Below, in pieces: positions 1 through 10,970 of a DNA stretch of 64,000 nt. The position numbers were made by a program, and so were the translations under genes. The DNA is taken from the NCBI RefSeq assembly GCF_029633865.1, contig NC_079214.1, forward strand, positions 34,457,095 to 34,521,094. Direction: 5' to 3'. The stretch comes from Lampris incognitus. Its lineage: Eukaryota; Chordata; Actinopteri; Lampriformes; Lampridae. The notes below the pieces were generated by a model, which had not been told where the DNA came from, did no database searches, and was given only the letters and a program-made list of their open reading frames with translations. The first letter of the stretch is position 1. Every line of letters begins with the position of its first letter.

Positions 1-357
1 TCCGGCTTGGTCGGGCGTCTCTACAGACACAATTGGCCGTGTCTGCGGGTGGGAAGCCAGATGTGGGTATGAGTCCTGGTCACTGCACTAGCGCCTCCTC
101 TGGTCAGTCAGGGCACCAATTCAGGGGGGGAGGGGGAACTGGGGGGGAATAGCGTGATCCTCACATGCACTACATCCCCCTGGCAAAACTCCTCACCGTC
201 AGGTGAAAAGAAGCAGCTGGCGACTCCACATGTATCGGAGGACACATGTGGTGGTCTGCAGCCCTCCCCGGATCAGCAGAGGGGATGGAGCAGCGACTGG
301 GACGGCTTGGAAGAGTGGGGTAATTGGCCAAGTACAATTAGAAAGTAAAGAGGGGAA
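1..357 (+). repeat. tRNA-derived SINE-like repeat, 5' cut by window edge
   Basis: This segment matches, in opposite orientation, the fuller copy at 12896-13325 through shared blocks (the GGTCGGGCGTC block, the CACATGTATCG block, the CCCCGGATC-GCAGA block and a terminal AATTGGCC block). The tRNA-like head of the family, with a B-box-like sequence, would lie left of base 1. Open frames inside it are not genes. Confidence 0.7.
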
Positions 358-640
358 AAAAGTCCCCAAAAAAAAGAAAAGAAAAAAAGAAAGCATATCA
401 ATACCCACCATTGGGTCTAGATACAGACTCAATCTGTCATTCATCTAACAAGTAAATTAATCATTCAACGCGAGAGAGCCACGGCCATTCATGGATATGT
501 TGCCACACGTTGCCATTTACTACCCATCTGTCTGCTAATAAGTTCACAGCACCTGCAAATCTCAGTGTGTCTGTAGTGTTTACAGAAACATGCAGCACAC
601 AAGCTGGAACCGTGAGGCTCTGCAATTGTTTGTGATGCAT

Positions 641-651
641 GCGCACGCACG

Positions 652-691
<40 letters not shown>

Positions 692-714
692 CACACACAC
701 GCGCGCACACACAC
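641..714. repeat. (CA)n microsatellite
   Basis: A near-perfect run of CA dinucleotides with a few CG interruptions. Reading frames across it give His/Thr or Cys/Val runs that are not proteins. Confidence 0.95.
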
Positions 715-1330
715 AATCCACGCCCCATATCTTTAATTGTCTCTCATATTTGTTTGCTCTACTGCCACTGGTGCAATCCATTCTAAACATGAATGTGTGC
801 ATTGAACTGCCAAGCCTTTTGCATAAAAGCGTCCATAAAATAAGATGTTATTGTATATTTCATTCAAACTTGTACAATAAAGGTCCATAACAGAAAAGAC
901 AGATTCCTGAATGGACTGTTGTCTTTACATTCAAGGGCTGCTATTTTTCAGGTCCATCTTCATCAGCTACGTCTTGCAGGACACGGCAATGCTTTCTACA
1001 GGAGTCTAGGTATGGCACTGATTGAGGGGACCTTCAATTCAGGAAATGTCTTCCCACTGATAAGGAAATGCTGAGGTGCTGACCTGCGTATTCATCATAT
1101 CAGGATCAAATTTATCCTATCTGAATCTGAGATTAGAGGTCGCAATTCTCAGTGAAAAATTTTTTTTACTCCAAACGTGGTTTTGCATCTATTGCTCGAG
1201 TTGAAATGTTGTTGAGCGTGTTTTGTGAAAAATTCAGTCTTGGGAATTTTGGGTGAAACATGCTAAATCCCTGTTGTATATTTAGGGGAAAAAAAGACAT
1301 GGGTCGTGACAAAAACACGAGCATTTTTTT

Positions 1331-1405
1331 ATCCATTCATCCATTATCCAAACCACTTATCCTGCTCCCAGGGTCACGGGGATGCTGGAGCCCATCCCAG
1401 CAGTA
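1331..1405. repeat. Interspersed repeat fragment (fish LINE-like tail)
   Basis: The phrase ATCCATTCATCCATTATCC followed by a CCACTTATCCTGCTC block and a GGTCACGGGGATGCTGGAG block is a very common interspersed repeat end in fish genomes. Only about 75 bases are present. Family assignment is from memory and uncertain. Confidence 0.5.
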
Positions 1406-2060
1406 ATTTTTTTGGTTTATTTCTAAAAAAATAATATAATAAAATAAAAAATCTGAGTTCAACTGTTTTCCAGCTCTGAGGTGAGGTCATAGAGCTTGTT
1501 GATCCTGAAACGTTCTCATCTATTGATTTAGACAAAGCAACAATCAAGCATGGGAATGATAGCCATACTTAGCCTCAATACAGTGGTTGTGGATTAACAT
1601 GGAAATGGGCCTGGATGTGGATGTGGGAAGGTCACAGCCTGTTTGGACCGGAGCCCATCGCCCAACTTCAGCTAGTCAGCACTGATCAGCTGGTACCACA
1701 CTTTCAGTAGCGAGGTCAAATGTAATCCTCTGATATTGTTTGGTGCAACAGGAAAGTGGTAATGAGGTTAGCAGAATCAAAATTCAGGGTTAATTCCCTT
1801 ATCCTTATCCCTTATCTTGTCTTTTGCAGATAAACCTGAAGACCTGGAATATCTATGATACCGGTAAACTCTACAGTTATTATTAAGACCTAACAAACCT
1901 AACAAAGGCGCAGATGATCCAAATAGATCTCATCCTTCATTCATCTCATCCTCTTTTCCCATCCATGTATTGTCACTGCATCACATATTTGTTAGGCTTC
2001 CTCCATATTATGGCACCTGCGCTCAGTTTGAATAATGTATGCTATGTGTAATTTGTATTC
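1406..2060. other. No feature seen
   Basis: AT-rich non-coding sequence. No long open frame, splice-consistent exon or recognisable repeat was found. Confidence 0.5.
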
Positions 2061-2062
2061 CC

Positions 2063-2181
2063 CCCCACCCCCTTTTTTTCTCCCGACCATCCCGGTCCCA
2101 CCCCCTCTGCCGATCCGGGGAGGGCTGCAGACTACCACATGCCTCCTGTGATACATGTGGAGTCACCAGCCGCTTCTTTTA
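2063..2181 (-). repeat. tRNA-derived SINE-like repeat, truncated copy
   Basis: Shares the GCCGATCCGGGGA block, the GCTGCAGACTACCACATGCC block and the GATACATGTGGAGTC block with the copies at 1-357 and 12896-13325. Only the tail half is present. It abuts the LTR of the Ty3 copy at 2270-5205. Confidence 0.65.
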
Positions 2182-2482
2182 AATGTTCATACTACTCTAC
2201 TGCTGATTTGGTCATTGCGCAAAACTTCACCTCAGCGAGTCTGTGACATAAAAGGAAAAAAAAAAAGAGTCCGCTGTTATGTTGAAATAACAGACAAAAC
2301 CGGAGCTGTCTTTGGAGCTGAACCTACTCCATTTAATCAACATACGGAACCGACCATCAAGCAAACAGATGACGTAAACACAACACTGAAATTAACGTAA
2401 AATGATGCACTGTCGTAACAGTGCCAGATGTAACATTCCCCCCCCCCTTCCCATAACCTAGGAGTGGTACTCAGTCTCAAAG

Positions 2483-3717
2483 TCACGCAGGTGCCCGAGC
2501 CTGAGGCGTGCCCTGACCGGGTACAGCAACTACTGGCAGTGGCCCCACTGCGGCAGGCTGGGCTGGAGTTGCTATGGCATCGAACCGTGCGGCTGGCACA
2601 CTCAGTCTTGGGCCAGGGGGGACCTGCACCTTACGCAGGCGGCTAGCATGCCAGCGAGTGCCGACCTGAGCAGGATCCGACCAGAACGACTGTAGCTTGT
2701 TGTCATGGTGGGGTCGCCGGACTGAAATGGCGATGGCAGATGGTCTGGCATCTCGGGCTCTGTCGAAGCGATTCTTCATCAGGCGTTAGCGTGTGGCAAC
2801 TGTGGCTTGAACTAGGTAGACTGGGGCCTGAGCCGGTGTAGGGCGGAGCCTGTCCAGAGGTAGCTGCAGCTCCCGCCCCAGCATGAAGGAAGCTGAGGAG
2901 ATTCCTGTGGTGGCATGTCAGGTGGCCCGGTAATGCAGCAGCACCTGGAGGAGGCTGTTGGTGAGCATGCACCCTTGTGCTAGGTGGGCCCTTATTCCAT
3001 TTTTTAGTGATTGATTCAGCTGTTCAACACCCCCGTTTGCAGCAGGGTTTTAAAAGGCTGTGCAGATGTGGCGGATCCCCTTCCCTGCCAGATAGGAGGA
3101 CAGCTCGTGGGAGACCATTTGGGGGCCATTGTCGTTCGTGATCCTCTTGGGCAGGCCCTAACGTGCGAACAGGGCGTCAAGAATATCAATCAATGCCTTG
3201 GCTGTGACTGAGCCCACGGGTGTCACCTCAGGCCACTTAGAGTGGAGGTCATAGACCACGATGAGGAAGCGCTGGTGATGCGGTACCCCATGCAGCTCAC
3301 CGCAGATGTCAAGTTGCAGGTGTTCCCAGGGTTGGGACGGCCGGTCCAATGGCTGCATGGGTGGGGGTGGGGCTGGGGCCCTGGTCTTACCACTGAGGAG
3401 ACAGGCAGTGCAGTCCTTGACCAGGGTCTCGATTTCCCTGTCGATGCCTGGCCACCACACAACATCGCTGTTTGAGCCTGACTATGCCCAAGTGGCCCTC
3501 ATGTGCCATAGCAAGGATACGCGCTTGAAGGGCACCTGGGACCACAGTGCAGAGCGATGCAGGTGTCATTCCAACACGACAACTCGTCCTTGACCCTGAA
3601 GTAGGGGAGCAGCTCGTCTGGTACCCTCGCCGGCCAGCCCTGCCTGATGTAGGTCAAGAGTGTAGAGAGGGTGGGGTCGTCAGCTGAGACATCTTGGAGC
3701 TCCTGCAGGGACACCAT
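2483..3717 (-). pseudogene. Ty3 integrase region, broken
   Basis: Three frames carry the N-terminal zinc-binding part (HEGHLGIVRLKQRC, then CTACLLSGK) and the start of the catalytic core (LQLDICGELHGV, DLHSKWPEV). The rest of the core is lost after about 3158, where copy 2 continues with TTDNGPQ. A final piece at 2483-2779 resembles the C-terminal tail (WHASRLRKVQ), which copy 2 matches with WHSSRLRKVS. Confidence 0.7.
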
Positions 3718-3751
3718 CTCCTGAAGGGGTGTGTGGAGGAGCTGGACGAGG

Positions 3752-4582
3752 TCATGCTCGGCCTGGTCCCATTCGGGGCCCAGAGATGGGGCTGAGGATC
3801 AAGCATGATAGCAGGTCAGCCACCATGTTGTCCCGGCTTGTTGTGAACTGCGGGCGGAAGGTGTACTGTTGCAGGCGGTCGGCCCAACGGTGGAGACAGA
3901 GTGGCTTGTGGCCGGTGCAAGATGTGGCCAGCAGGGTGGTGAGGGCCTGGTGGTCCATCCTCAGCATGAATAAGCATCCGTAGAGATACATGTGCCAGCG
4001 CTCACATGCCCAGAGGCAAGCTAGGGCCCCCTGCTCTCCCACCAAGTAACTCTGTTCCGTGGGGCTGAGAGCTCTCAAGTCCACGCAGAGTCACAGACCC
4101 CCAGTCTTCTTCTTCGCCACCACCACGTTGGAGATCCAGAACGATGCGTTCACCTGCTCAATGATGTCGCCGTCCAGCATGCTCTGTAGCTCAGCAGAGA
4201 TGTCGTCGTGGAGAGCCAGGGGAGAGCGGTGGAGAGGCTGGATGACAGGTGTCACTTTCGGGTCTAACAGGGGCTGGTGAGTGAAGAGCTCCAGGCAGCC
4301 CACACCACTGAACAGCACGGGCCACTGTTGCTGCCATGGGATGGCCACGGTGTGAATCTCTGAGCCAGTGGTGTCTAACAGGGCGAAACTGAGGCCGTTG
4401 AATAGGTCGAGGCCTAGGATGTTGGTCCCGTGGCGTGTAATATTGAACCTGAAGACTGGCAGTGTCTTCTCTCCATATCTCACCAGCAGCTGGAGGGAGC
4501 CCACGATGTCAATCTCAGAGTTAGCATAACCATGCAGGGTGGTGGTGGGTGGCCCCAGTGGCTCGTGGGAGAAGAACTGCAA
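3752..4582 (-). pseudogene. Ty3 protease/RT/RNase H, with RT core deleted
   Basis: The frame 4582-4091 holds the protease end and RT start (NILGLDLFNGL, PLHRSPLALHDD, WISNVVVAKKKTGGL). It then reads RLCVDLRALSPTEQSY, jumping from the RT start straight into RNase H (WACERWHMYLYG, then RMDHQALTTLL). The RT palm motifs, including the YLDD box, are absent, so this copy encoded no working polymerase. Confidence 0.75.
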
Positions 4583-4659
4583 GTGGCCAGGTTCAGAAGG
4601 GACACTGTGACTCCAGTGTCCAGGAGGAGGGGCAGGGTGACATCACCAACCATCAGTGT

Positions 4660-5205
4660 TCATGTTTTAAATGGCACTCGTCCTGAGCTGACATTGTGGA
4701 TGATGGTGGTAGATGGCTGGGAGGCTTTAGCCAGGGCAGACCTACAGATTTTGTGGACATGATTCAGTTTCCCCCAGTTGGAGCATGTTTTACCATGGGC
4801 AAGGCAGGTCTGAGCTCTGGAGTTGTGTGTAGAAGAGTCACAATTCCTACATGTCTTGTGCAGGCGGTCACGTGACTGAGAGGCTAGTAGTACCCTCTCC
4901 CTGCTGCTGTCTGCAGACTCTGCACTCACGCTGAGGGGTTGCGTCTGTGAACTGTGCACGCCTGTTTCCTGTGCTGGCGAGTTGGAAGAGGCAGACAAAC
5001 TAGCAGTGCATTCCAAAGCCGATTCAACCTGAACCACTAGTTTGTAGAGCTGCTGCCAGTGTCAGGTCAGCGTTTTCTTGCAACAGTCTTTCCCTAATCT
5101 TGTCACAGTTCATGTGCGATATGAGGTGGTCTCTGATCATTTCATCTTTTAACGCCTCAAATTTGCATGAGCTAGCCAAACCTCTTAGATCAGCCACGTA
5201 CAACC
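4660..5205 (-). pseudogene. Ty3 gag with zinc knuckles, partial
   Basis: The frame 5037-4660 contains a Cys/His cluster (CRNCDSSTHNSRAQTC, then CSNWGKLNHVHKIC), matching the two knuckles of copy 2. Sequence 5040-5205 in an adjacent frame continues gag (LRGLASSCKF), so there is a frame break near 5040. The gag start is missing. Confidence 0.7.
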
Positions 5206-5339
5206 GTTATTTTTACCTGTAAGAGGAGATGAAAGGAAGTGAGGCAGACATGATGTTGCTGGCTTCCAGTCCAAAGTATAGTCGGGTTTCCTGTTTACAA
5301 ACAGTACTGGGTGCGTGCACAGCCAGGGGGCAAAACTGG

Positions 5340-5392
5340 TTTGGTAGCTCTCAAAAGATTATGAGATGCATAATCTTTTGAGAGCTACCAAA
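5340..5392. repeat. Perfect 24-bp inverted repeat with 5-base loop
   Basis: Arms at 5340-5363 and 5369-5392 are exact reverse complements around the loop AGATG. The first arm starts TTTGGTAGCTC. It lies just outside the truncated gag end of the Ty3 copy. No T-run follows, and the sequence is not part of a recognised element. Confidence 0.9.
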
Positions 5393-5399
5393 GCGGTTC

Positions 5400-5809
5400 A
5401 ACAATGAAAATGTTCAACATTTCCCACCCATCCTTTTGGCGGTTTGTGCAGTTTATTGCACAACAACCGCGAGTCATCTCTGCTGTATCTGAGCTCTATC
5501 TTGGTTAAAATCTCTGCACTGTAGCTGCTTTCTGCCCCCTAGTTGCGCACGCATCTCTGTGATGACATTGCATGGAAACCCTCCTGTAATGAACAGCTGC
5601 GAGCAACACGCTCCCCTTCCCCCACAGGAAAAATACGGAAGCCCAGAGTGATCAAAACACATCTCCATATCCATTACACAAAACTCTATTTTAGCATCTC
5701 TGATATCTTCTCTGCACCATTTCACTTTATCACCTCTTATTTCACCTGTATAAGTCAATCCTTGTGTGTATAGCTGAAGATTGTTGTGCTGATGTGTTGT
5801 TTTTCTATG
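5400..5809. other. No gene seen
   Basis: Short open frames on both strands have no recognisable domain. Part may be the body of the LINE whose tail is at 5810-5888. Confidence 0.4.
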
Positions 5810-5888
5810 TTAAGTACACTGAGAGAGCCACGAAACCGGAGTCAAATTCCACCTACATGGTCAATAACCATGATTCTGATTCTGATTT
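5810..5888 (+). mobile_element. L2/Rex-type LINE 3' tail
   Basis: The block GAGAGAGCCACGAAACCGGA, then CAAATTCC and a terminal TGATTCTGATTCTGATT repeat, is the usual 3' end of L2-like fish LINEs. Only the tail is recognisable. Confidence 0.6.
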
Positions 5889-6000
5889 AGCGTCGTCACG
5901 TGTGCATAAATAACGTCATTTTCCGATGCCGATAATTAACTTCTTCAGTTTTTATCGGCTGATACTGATGTCATACCGATATCATCGTGCATCCCTAATC
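5889..6000 (-). mobile_element. hAT-like DNA transposon end
   Basis: Read on the minus strand from 6000, it begins TTAGGGATGCACGATGATAT, followed by GCCGATA and CGGCATCGG words. The same start and word pattern occurs on the plus strand at 26862, so these are two ends of one repeat family. CAGGGATGCACGAT-like termini are typical of hAT elements. Confidence 0.5.
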
Positions 6001-7870
6001 AAAATATTATAATCACGGTTATCATATTATTACGACCAATTCTGACATGATAGGACAACTCTGAGGCCACTTTAGTGATTATCCTGTTTCCATCTTTGTA
6101 AATATTTACGTGATCCCAATAAAGAATGCACATTGACTCAAAAGAAAGCCACCTGCTGACTTAAGCCATTCCACCATTGTAACAGAGTCAAACAAGCCAT
6201 ACAGTTAATAGTAGGGCCAAGCTACAAGCAATGCTACCAGCTTCCCTACTTACCTCATTTCCCAAAGCTAGCATTTTACGATCCATTTTACAACTTGCTA
6301 ACTGGAGTAAACAACCAAATAAATGAAACAACATAAAAGCATCAAATCCTGAAAACAAGGACTCAATGTCATAGATGCAAAGTACAACTGTTGTGCGACT
6401 TGGTTGTGAACAGAATAATAAAGGATTATCGTCTTAAATTTGTAATCTCAAGTAAATGTAGTATGGACTGCATATTTTCAACAGAGTAGTTAACATTACA
6501 TCTTATCTGTATAAAGTACTGACTGAATGCTTAACATTGACATTGTAAAATAAATGCTTTTGTACCAGTTCACAGAGCTGATGTTACCTTGTCTTAATCA
6601 TGTTTTTAGCCAACCAACAACCCAGAGAAGCATGCTGACCCATCAGAAACCCTCAAAAAATTTACCAAAAGCCTGATTTGTTTGAACATGTTAAAGTTGA
6701 TCTTATTTGCATCTCTGTTGATGGTGTTTCTGTGAAATCCACGGATGAAACAGCATAGACAATACCAAGTGATAGAGCATGAGGGAGAGGCTAAGAGAGT
6801 ATAGTGAGGGGGATGATGAAAGATATATTTTGCCAAATTTCTAACCAAGGATTATAATGTTGATTTAAAGAAGGAAAAAAAGCTACATTTTTAATGTCTT
6901 ACACCATAATACAATTTCAGATGCACTCACTCATACATTTTTGGAGGGGGTCACAACCCCCACTGACTCTATACAGATGATAGTATTAAATGTAAGACTA
7001 AATGTCAGTTTGTGGGTGAGTGTGAGCAAGTTAGAAGCAAGGTTCCCAAGGTGCTTTGGATCTAAAAATACAAATGTCTGTAATTGCTTCACTGATGACA
7101 TGATTAGATGTGGTTTATTTGGAAGGTTATAAATATGCCGCCGGGTCCCCAACCATGATGCATGCAATTGAGCATGACTATCATGATGCCTGTCAAAAGG
7201 GCCCCATGAGAGCGCTATGTAGTGCCACTGTACAAAGACCACTTAAAAATAGTACATAAACAACAGAGAAAGAGGCAATGTCATCACATCACTTCAAGCC
7301 CTGGTTCAAAGCCTCAAAAGGAACAGGAGGTAACAACAGTGTCCCTATTGGGCCCTCTGTCTGCCGAGCAGCGCCGGAACAGGTGCTGGTTCTAGGCTTG
7401 TTGCAGGATTAACAAATATAGCTACAACATCTAAACGCATCAACAAATCCAGGTGAATGGGATAATCTGCATCACTAAAAACCACAGTTAAGTAAGAGTG
7501 TAATATACAATAGCCATTTTATAAACTCCCATTCATGGATTTAGTCCTTCTCATTTGTCCTACATTAGCACTGTATATGGTTATATTTGTACATTTGTTG
7601 CCCTTGTCCAAGTCCCCCTTCAAGTATTTATCTTTTATTTATCCTACATTAGCAGTGTAAGGAGTAATCAGAATCAAAGATACTTTATTTAATATTTAAT
7701 AGCATTAGAAGTTCCCTTTCATCTATTTTTCCCACATCTACCTACGTTGGTACCATATAAAGTAGTAGCCATGGGAAGTTGCAAAAGAAATGGTTCAGCA
7801 AGCATACAGTAAAAAGTGGGATTTAGAGATCTAAAGGGACACTGTATTGTCCATACAGAATTAGATGTAT
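6001..7870. other. No gene seen
   Basis: AT-rich sequence without coding signal on either strand. A short tail-like stretch (AATCAGAATCAAAGATACTT, 7668-7687) resembles a minus-strand LINE end. Confidence 0.45.
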
Positions 7871-7901
7871 ATCCACATGAATACCCAACATTCATGTGGA
7901 T
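7871..7901. repeat. Perfect 12-bp hairpin beside a MITE
   Basis: Arms ATCCACATGAAT (7871-7882) and ATTCATGTGGAT (7890-7901) are separated by seven bases. It ends two bases before the palindromic element at 7904-8035. Confidence 0.85.
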
Positions 7902-7903
7902 GT

Positions 7904-8035
7904 TACACAGTAAAATCCTGAGTGTTAATTTAACTTCCTGCGTGTTAATTTAACTCTGAGAGTGTACAAATGGACCCGAAAGGATCCATTTGTACACTCT
8001 CAGAGTTAAATTAAAACTCAGTTTTTTACTGTGTA
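7904..8035. mobile_element. Palindromic MITE
   Basis: The element starts TACACAGTAAAA and ends TTTTTTACTGTGTA. Internally, 7945-7974 and 7985-8014 are exact 30-bp reverse complements around a 10-base loop. There is no coding capacity, so it would be a non-autonomous DNA element. The arms outside the core are also complementary but with mismatches and an extra internal repeat on the left (two GTGTTAATTTAACT units). Confidence 0.75.
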
Positions 8036-8039
8036 CTCT

Positions 8040-8440
8040 GACATGTTCCACCTACCTAAACATTGTTGCAGACCAGGTACATCCCTTCATGGCAATGGTA
8101 TTCCCTGATGGCAGTGGCCTCTTGCAGCAGGATAATGCACCCTGGGACACTGCAGACATTGTTCAGAAATGGTTTGAGGAACATGACAAAGAGTTCAAAG
8201 TGTTGCCTTGGCCTCTAAATTCCCCAGATCTCAATCCAATCCATCGTCTGTAGGATGTGCTGGAAAAACAAATCTGATCCATGGATGCCCCACCTCACAA
8301 ATTACAGGACTTAAAGGATCTGCTGGCAGATACCAGAGGACACCATCAGATGTCTTGTGGAGTCCATGCCTCAATGAGTCAGAGCTGTTTTGGATGCATG
8401 AGGGGACCTACACAATATTAGGCAGGTGATTTTAATTTTT
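8040..8440 (+). pseudogene. Tc1/mariner transposase C-terminal fragment
   Basis: The frame reads QQDNAPWDTADIVQKW, then LPWPLNSPDLNPIHRL, which is the second catalytic Asp region and the following Pro-rich stretch of Tc1 transposases. A stop follows immediately, and the homologous sequence continues with further stops to a terminal block TATTAGGCAGGTGATTTTAA near 8418. It is the same family as 28650-29480. The N-terminal part is absent, replaced on the left by the MITE. Confidence 0.8.
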
Positions 8441-8449
8441 TTGGCTGAT

Positions 8450-9028
8450 CGGTGTATTTGTGGATGTTAAGCCCGCAACACCTCAAGAAAGTTCAACAAA
8501 TATGATTGACAAAAAGAGGCCATGGTGAGTTCAGTCATTGGTGTGTGAGTATGTGTGTGTCAGAGATTCAGGTATGACATTGAAGTTGGTTAAACAGAAG
8601 GACATTCCTTCTCCTGCTTTTTTTCTGTCCACACCAGGGTCATTACCCGTTTTATTATATTACCCTTCACGCAACCTTGAGGTTTCCCAACAGGCCATGG
8701 CACATTTGAATAAGTACATAGAGGCTGGGCAGCACTATACCATGTGAATCTTCAGTTAGCATGTTACACGCAAAATAACATCCACCCCTCATCATATGTA
8801 GTGTCCAGAAGCCTCTCTGTTTAACTACCCCGAAAAACTAGTCTCCACTCTGCAGTTTCTACGACACTAGACACTGCAGACAGCTTTAGTAGCCCCTCAG
8901 TATGCTTAATTTACAATAAAAGCAAGGGACTAAACACACACAAACATGCTGACAAAAGTCAAAGTATTCATTTTCAAATGTATTTGAGTATGTTTAGTTG
9001 TTATATAGATGGAGTCTAACGCTTAACC
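8450..9028. other. No feature seen
   Basis: No convincing exon or repeat on either strand. Confidence 0.45.
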
Positions 9029-9075
9029 CCCCCCCACCACACACACACGCACACACACACACACAAACACACACT
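9029..9075. repeat. C-run and (CA)n microsatellite
   Basis: An eight-base C run followed by interrupted CA repeats. Confidence 0.9.
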
Positions 9076-10960
9076 CATGCTTCTCTCCAGCACAACCTGA
9101 CACAACAACCCCATTGCCCAGACACAAACACATTAGCTTTTACGCTTTTACAAGGGAGTTACTCACTGCAGGCAATTGCTATTTTAAGTGTTCACCCAAT
9201 GGTCCATCCAAATTCATGCATGCAGGGTGCTGAAACAAAAACGTCTAACTCAGTATACTGAGGACCCTACACAAAAAACAAAGGGATAGTGCCGCTCCAT
9301 AACTAAGCTCAGGTCTCTTGTGTATCTCTGCTTGGCTGTCTGTTCATCACAGTTTAATGCTGGACTGCTTAACCTACTTTCCTACATTGCTTCAAACTGT
9401 CAGATAGCTGCCCTTTGTGGACTTTGGTTCTGCCAGTTTTAGACTATTTAAGAGTCCTGGGGCCTCATTTCCTAAAAGGAAATCTTAAGGCTGAGACAGC
9501 CATCACATCCATCTTACAATGCCTCTTTACTTTGTGAGGTGCTTCTCTCTAAGCATATTATGACACTTGGAAAAGATTGTAGCAAATGATCATTCATACA
9601 AGTGCATCTTAAGCAGGAAAAAATGTCACACAAAACACTCATTGCAGCCAGTGTGTGAACTATACCATGGCTTTCGGGGGAGCTCACTCTTTTACCGGGG
9701 GTGCTTGCGCATGCCTCAAAGAAAGGGCTGACTGCGACTCTTGTTGCAAAGAAACATTTATAGCTGCAAGCATGTAGGCCTACTTGCTTTATGTCAGCAC
9801 ATTTGGTATATAGGGAATGTGAAGGTACATCACCCGCATTGTATGTTGCAATGGAGGCGTCATCTTGTTAGGAATGTGCCCTGTTAGACACATAAAAAAA
9901 TGTAAACAACAGCCTTAACAAAGCAATCTATGAGCAATCTGTTCATTGAAAACACTCAAAATAAATTCATTTTGACTCATGTAATGTGGCCTGGCTTTAC
10001 TGTCTTGTAGTTCCATATCATCTGGATAAGGTGAACCATGAATTCAACAACAGCAACGTAATCCACCATAATCAGTTAATGACCACATCAAACCTACACA
10101 CAGGTATCAAAACCAAACATCACAGTATGCTACAATATGGCCAACTAAAGCAGGGCACAGTATACTCTGCATAGTTTCTCGTGTCATAGACACCTATCAC
10201 AGATAGGTCAAATAAACAGCCTATAAACCCACGCATGTATGAGCATTAAATCAAAAACAGAGCATGCCAGTCTGCCTTCCAGGGATGGAGTCCTCATCAA
10301 CAACAGTTAAAGTTACCCATCACATACAGATGAGCACAACTATCTTGGTACAATTAAGACATCAAATGCAAGGGTCACGTATCAGCAAACCAGCCTATAA
10401 CAACACACACTTGCATGAGCATTGTAAATACCAACGGAAATAGGCCAGGCTGCCTACAAGGGATCCAGTCCTAATCAACGCCCATCACATACAATACAGT
10501 GCAAACAGTGAATAACACAGTTAATTGGGAATAACCCTTACCTTAAAACAGAAGTGACCACAGAGGCCTGGGATCAGCTGCCTTTACTGTTTGTCCACAG
10601 GCTCATGATGTGGACTGGCGATGACCTGATTTAATCTAAGACGTGATAAAGGGCGTTGGGTCGAATCTCTCCGAAAGGGGTCCATTAAGATACCCAAAAA
10701 GGAGCAATGAGAAGCTGTTTTCACACAACCTATTGTGGGTCTTGCTGTCAGTATTATTAACTGCAGAAACCCCCCTCTCACACTCAGATGAGGTGGGAGG
10801 GTATGTTCTGCTTGCTGTACAAAGCTCTTTTAGTGTTTTGCCTGGTGCTTTATTTTATAACTTCCAATCACGGAACTCCTAAACTGCCTCTCTGGCTGGT
10901 TTGCCAAGGGTTTAGCAAGTGCCCGTACCTCGTTTCCTCCATACAGGATCAATGCATTGT
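9076..10960. other. No gene seen
   Basis: Non-coding sequence with low-complexity AT stretches. Two related blocks near 10190-10280 and 10380-10460 (CAGCCTATAA with GCATGAGCATT-like words) suggest an old local duplication. Confidence 0.4.
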
Positions 10961-10970
10961 GGTCCTGTGG

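Larger units (their letters stand above)
2270..5205 (-). mobile_element. Degenerate Ty3/gypsy retrotransposon (family A, copy 1)
   Basis: The minus strand carries, in order, gag, protease, a broken reverse transcriptase, RNase H and integrase pieces that match copy 2 at 39380-43191 (for example WEHLQLDICGE, DLHSKWPE and WACERWH in both). A polypurine tract is seen as a C run at 2438-2448, and a presumptive 3' LTR starts with TG at 2435 and runs to about 2270. The left part of gag and any 5' LTR are missing at about 5205. Frames are broken by many stops and by an internal RT deletion, so the element cannot be autonomous. Confidence 0.8.

Noticed and set aside
461-890. His/Thr- and Cys/Val-rich frames
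   Set aside because: They are translations of the CA repeat.
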